Under the pieces are notes generated by a model. The model saw nothing but the letters and a program-made list of their open reading frames with translations, made no database searches and was not told where the DNA came from. Shown here one piece after another: positions 63,489 to 64,000 of a DNA stretch of 64,000 bases; the stretch's first letter is position 1, and the number at the start of each line of letters is the position of its first letter. A program made the translations under genes and the position numbers. Origin of the DNA: Pseudomonas californiensis (GTDB taxonomy: Bacteria; Pseudomonadota; Gammaproteobacteria; Pseudomonadales; Pseudomonadaceae); NCBI RefSeq assembly GCF_021147775.1, contig NZ_JAGTPK010000003.1:1-64000 (forward strand), read 5' to 3'.

Positions 63489-64000
63489 TCAGACCACGAA
63501 ACGGTTAACCAACTGATTCAGGTTGATCGCCAGTTTTGACATCTCACCACATGCACTGGCTGTCTGGCTTGCTCCCGCAGCACTCTGAGTTGCGAGCTCG
63601 CGAATACTGACCAGGTTTCGGTCCACCTCACGAGCAACGTGAGACTGCTCCTCAGAAGCTGTGGCGATCATAAGATTACGTTCATTGATCTGAACAATGG
63701 CCGTTGATATCTGATCCAGGGAGGTGCTGGCCTCCCGGGCGACGCCAAGCGATTCGGTCGCAAGATCTCTGCTGATATTCATTGCTTTCACCGCCAGATC
63801 AGAGTCGTTCTGAATGGCGGCGATCATCTGCTCGATTTCCTGAGTCGACACTTGGGTTCGATGAGCCAAAGCCCTGACTTCGTCAGCCACCACCGCAAAC
63901 CCGCGACCTTGTTCGCCTGCTCGTGCCGCCTCGATAGCCGCGTTCAAAGCCAGCAGGTTGGTTTGCTCGGCAATCGCCCGAATCACTTCGACAACCTTGG
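63489..64000 (-). CDS. Methyl-accepting chemotaxis protein, 3' part (cut by window edge)
   Basis: The last 170 codons of a chemoreceptor whose 5' part lies beyond 64000. Visible: the highly conserved signalling tip ([20 protein letters not shown], then [18 protein letters not shown]) and the descending coiled coil with [20 protein letters not shown], ending [15 protein letters not shown]. The C-terminal end pattern is common in Pseudomonas MCPs. No CheR-binding pentapeptide. Sensor domain not visible, so ligand class is unknown. It is separated by about 580 bp from the sugar transporter operon, whose substrate it could sense, though nothing in the sequence proves that. Confidence 0.93.
   Translation of the reverse strand, partial: KVVEVIRAIAEQTNLLALNAAIEAARAGEQGRGFAVVADEVRALAHRTQVSTQEIEQMIAAIQNDSDLAVKAMNISRDLATESLGVAREASTSLDQISTAIVQINERNLMIATASEEQSHVAREVDRNLVSIRELATQSAAGASQTASACGEMSKLAINLNQLVNRFVV

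Overview
The window reads as a chromosomal segment of a fluorescent pseudomonad, most likely of the Pseudomonas syringae group. Supporting signs are the rRNA-operon leader with three 16-bp-spaced promoters, moderate-to-high GC, and typical Pseudomonas neighbourhoods: msuD-sfnR, a six-gene Mrp antiporter, Ku-LigD, and a zinc-less DksA2. No phage, insertion sequence, CRISPR array or tRNA was found. Family assignments come from reading the proteins, not from a database search.

Layout. 1-420: promoter and leader region of an rRNA operon running off the left edge (minus strand). 596-5029: threonine exporter RhtA, a small lipoprotein, an Xaa-Pro aminopeptidase and a cysteine desulfurase. 5030-21451: a plus-strand exopolysaccharide operon with a long leader, ending at a strong intrinsic terminator. 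It encodes a sugar aminotransferase, a Wzx-like flippase, five glycosyltransferases, Wzb-like phosphatase, Wzc-like tyrosine kinase, a WbqC-like protein, an RfaH-type antiterminator, an undecaprenyl-phosphate sugar-1-phosphate transferase and a Wza-like export lipoprotein. The leader carries a perfect 12-base RfaH recruitment (ops) core and a second degenerate copy, so the operon seems to encode its own antiterminator. No Wzy polymerase is recognisable.

21647-33928: mostly single metabolic and transport genes: an FMN reductase, a LysE exporter, a LysR regulator divergent from a CoA-transferase/AtoE ketone-body module, a MarR regulator, an ABM monooxygenase with a glutamine-amidotransferase-like partner, a 2-hydroxyacid dehydrogenase, GlpQ, and a TonB-dependent receptor broken by a 2-bp deletion.

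34217-47300: PssA, a Tat-exported aldo/keto reductase, a nucleotide-antiporter-like protein coupled to LigD, a Ku gene broken by one extra G, then MsuD-SfnR (sulfonate sulfur use), an FAD/NAD(P)-binding protein, and an XRE/cupin regulator divergent from an EamA exporter.

47460-64000: the Mrp operon (A to G, all reading frames overlapping), a hypothetical gene, a DUF2789 gene, an orphan Tle1-like lipase candidate in AT-richer surroundings, a chemoreceptor with unusual domain order, DksA2, a ribose/inositol-type ABC transporter preceded by a probable 56-residue small protein, and the 3' part of a second chemoreceptor cut by the window edge.

The most interesting points are the self-contained RfaH/ops exopolysaccharide operon without a local polymerase, the two simple-repeat frameshifts (Ku, TonB receptor), and the long inverted repeat in front of mrpA.
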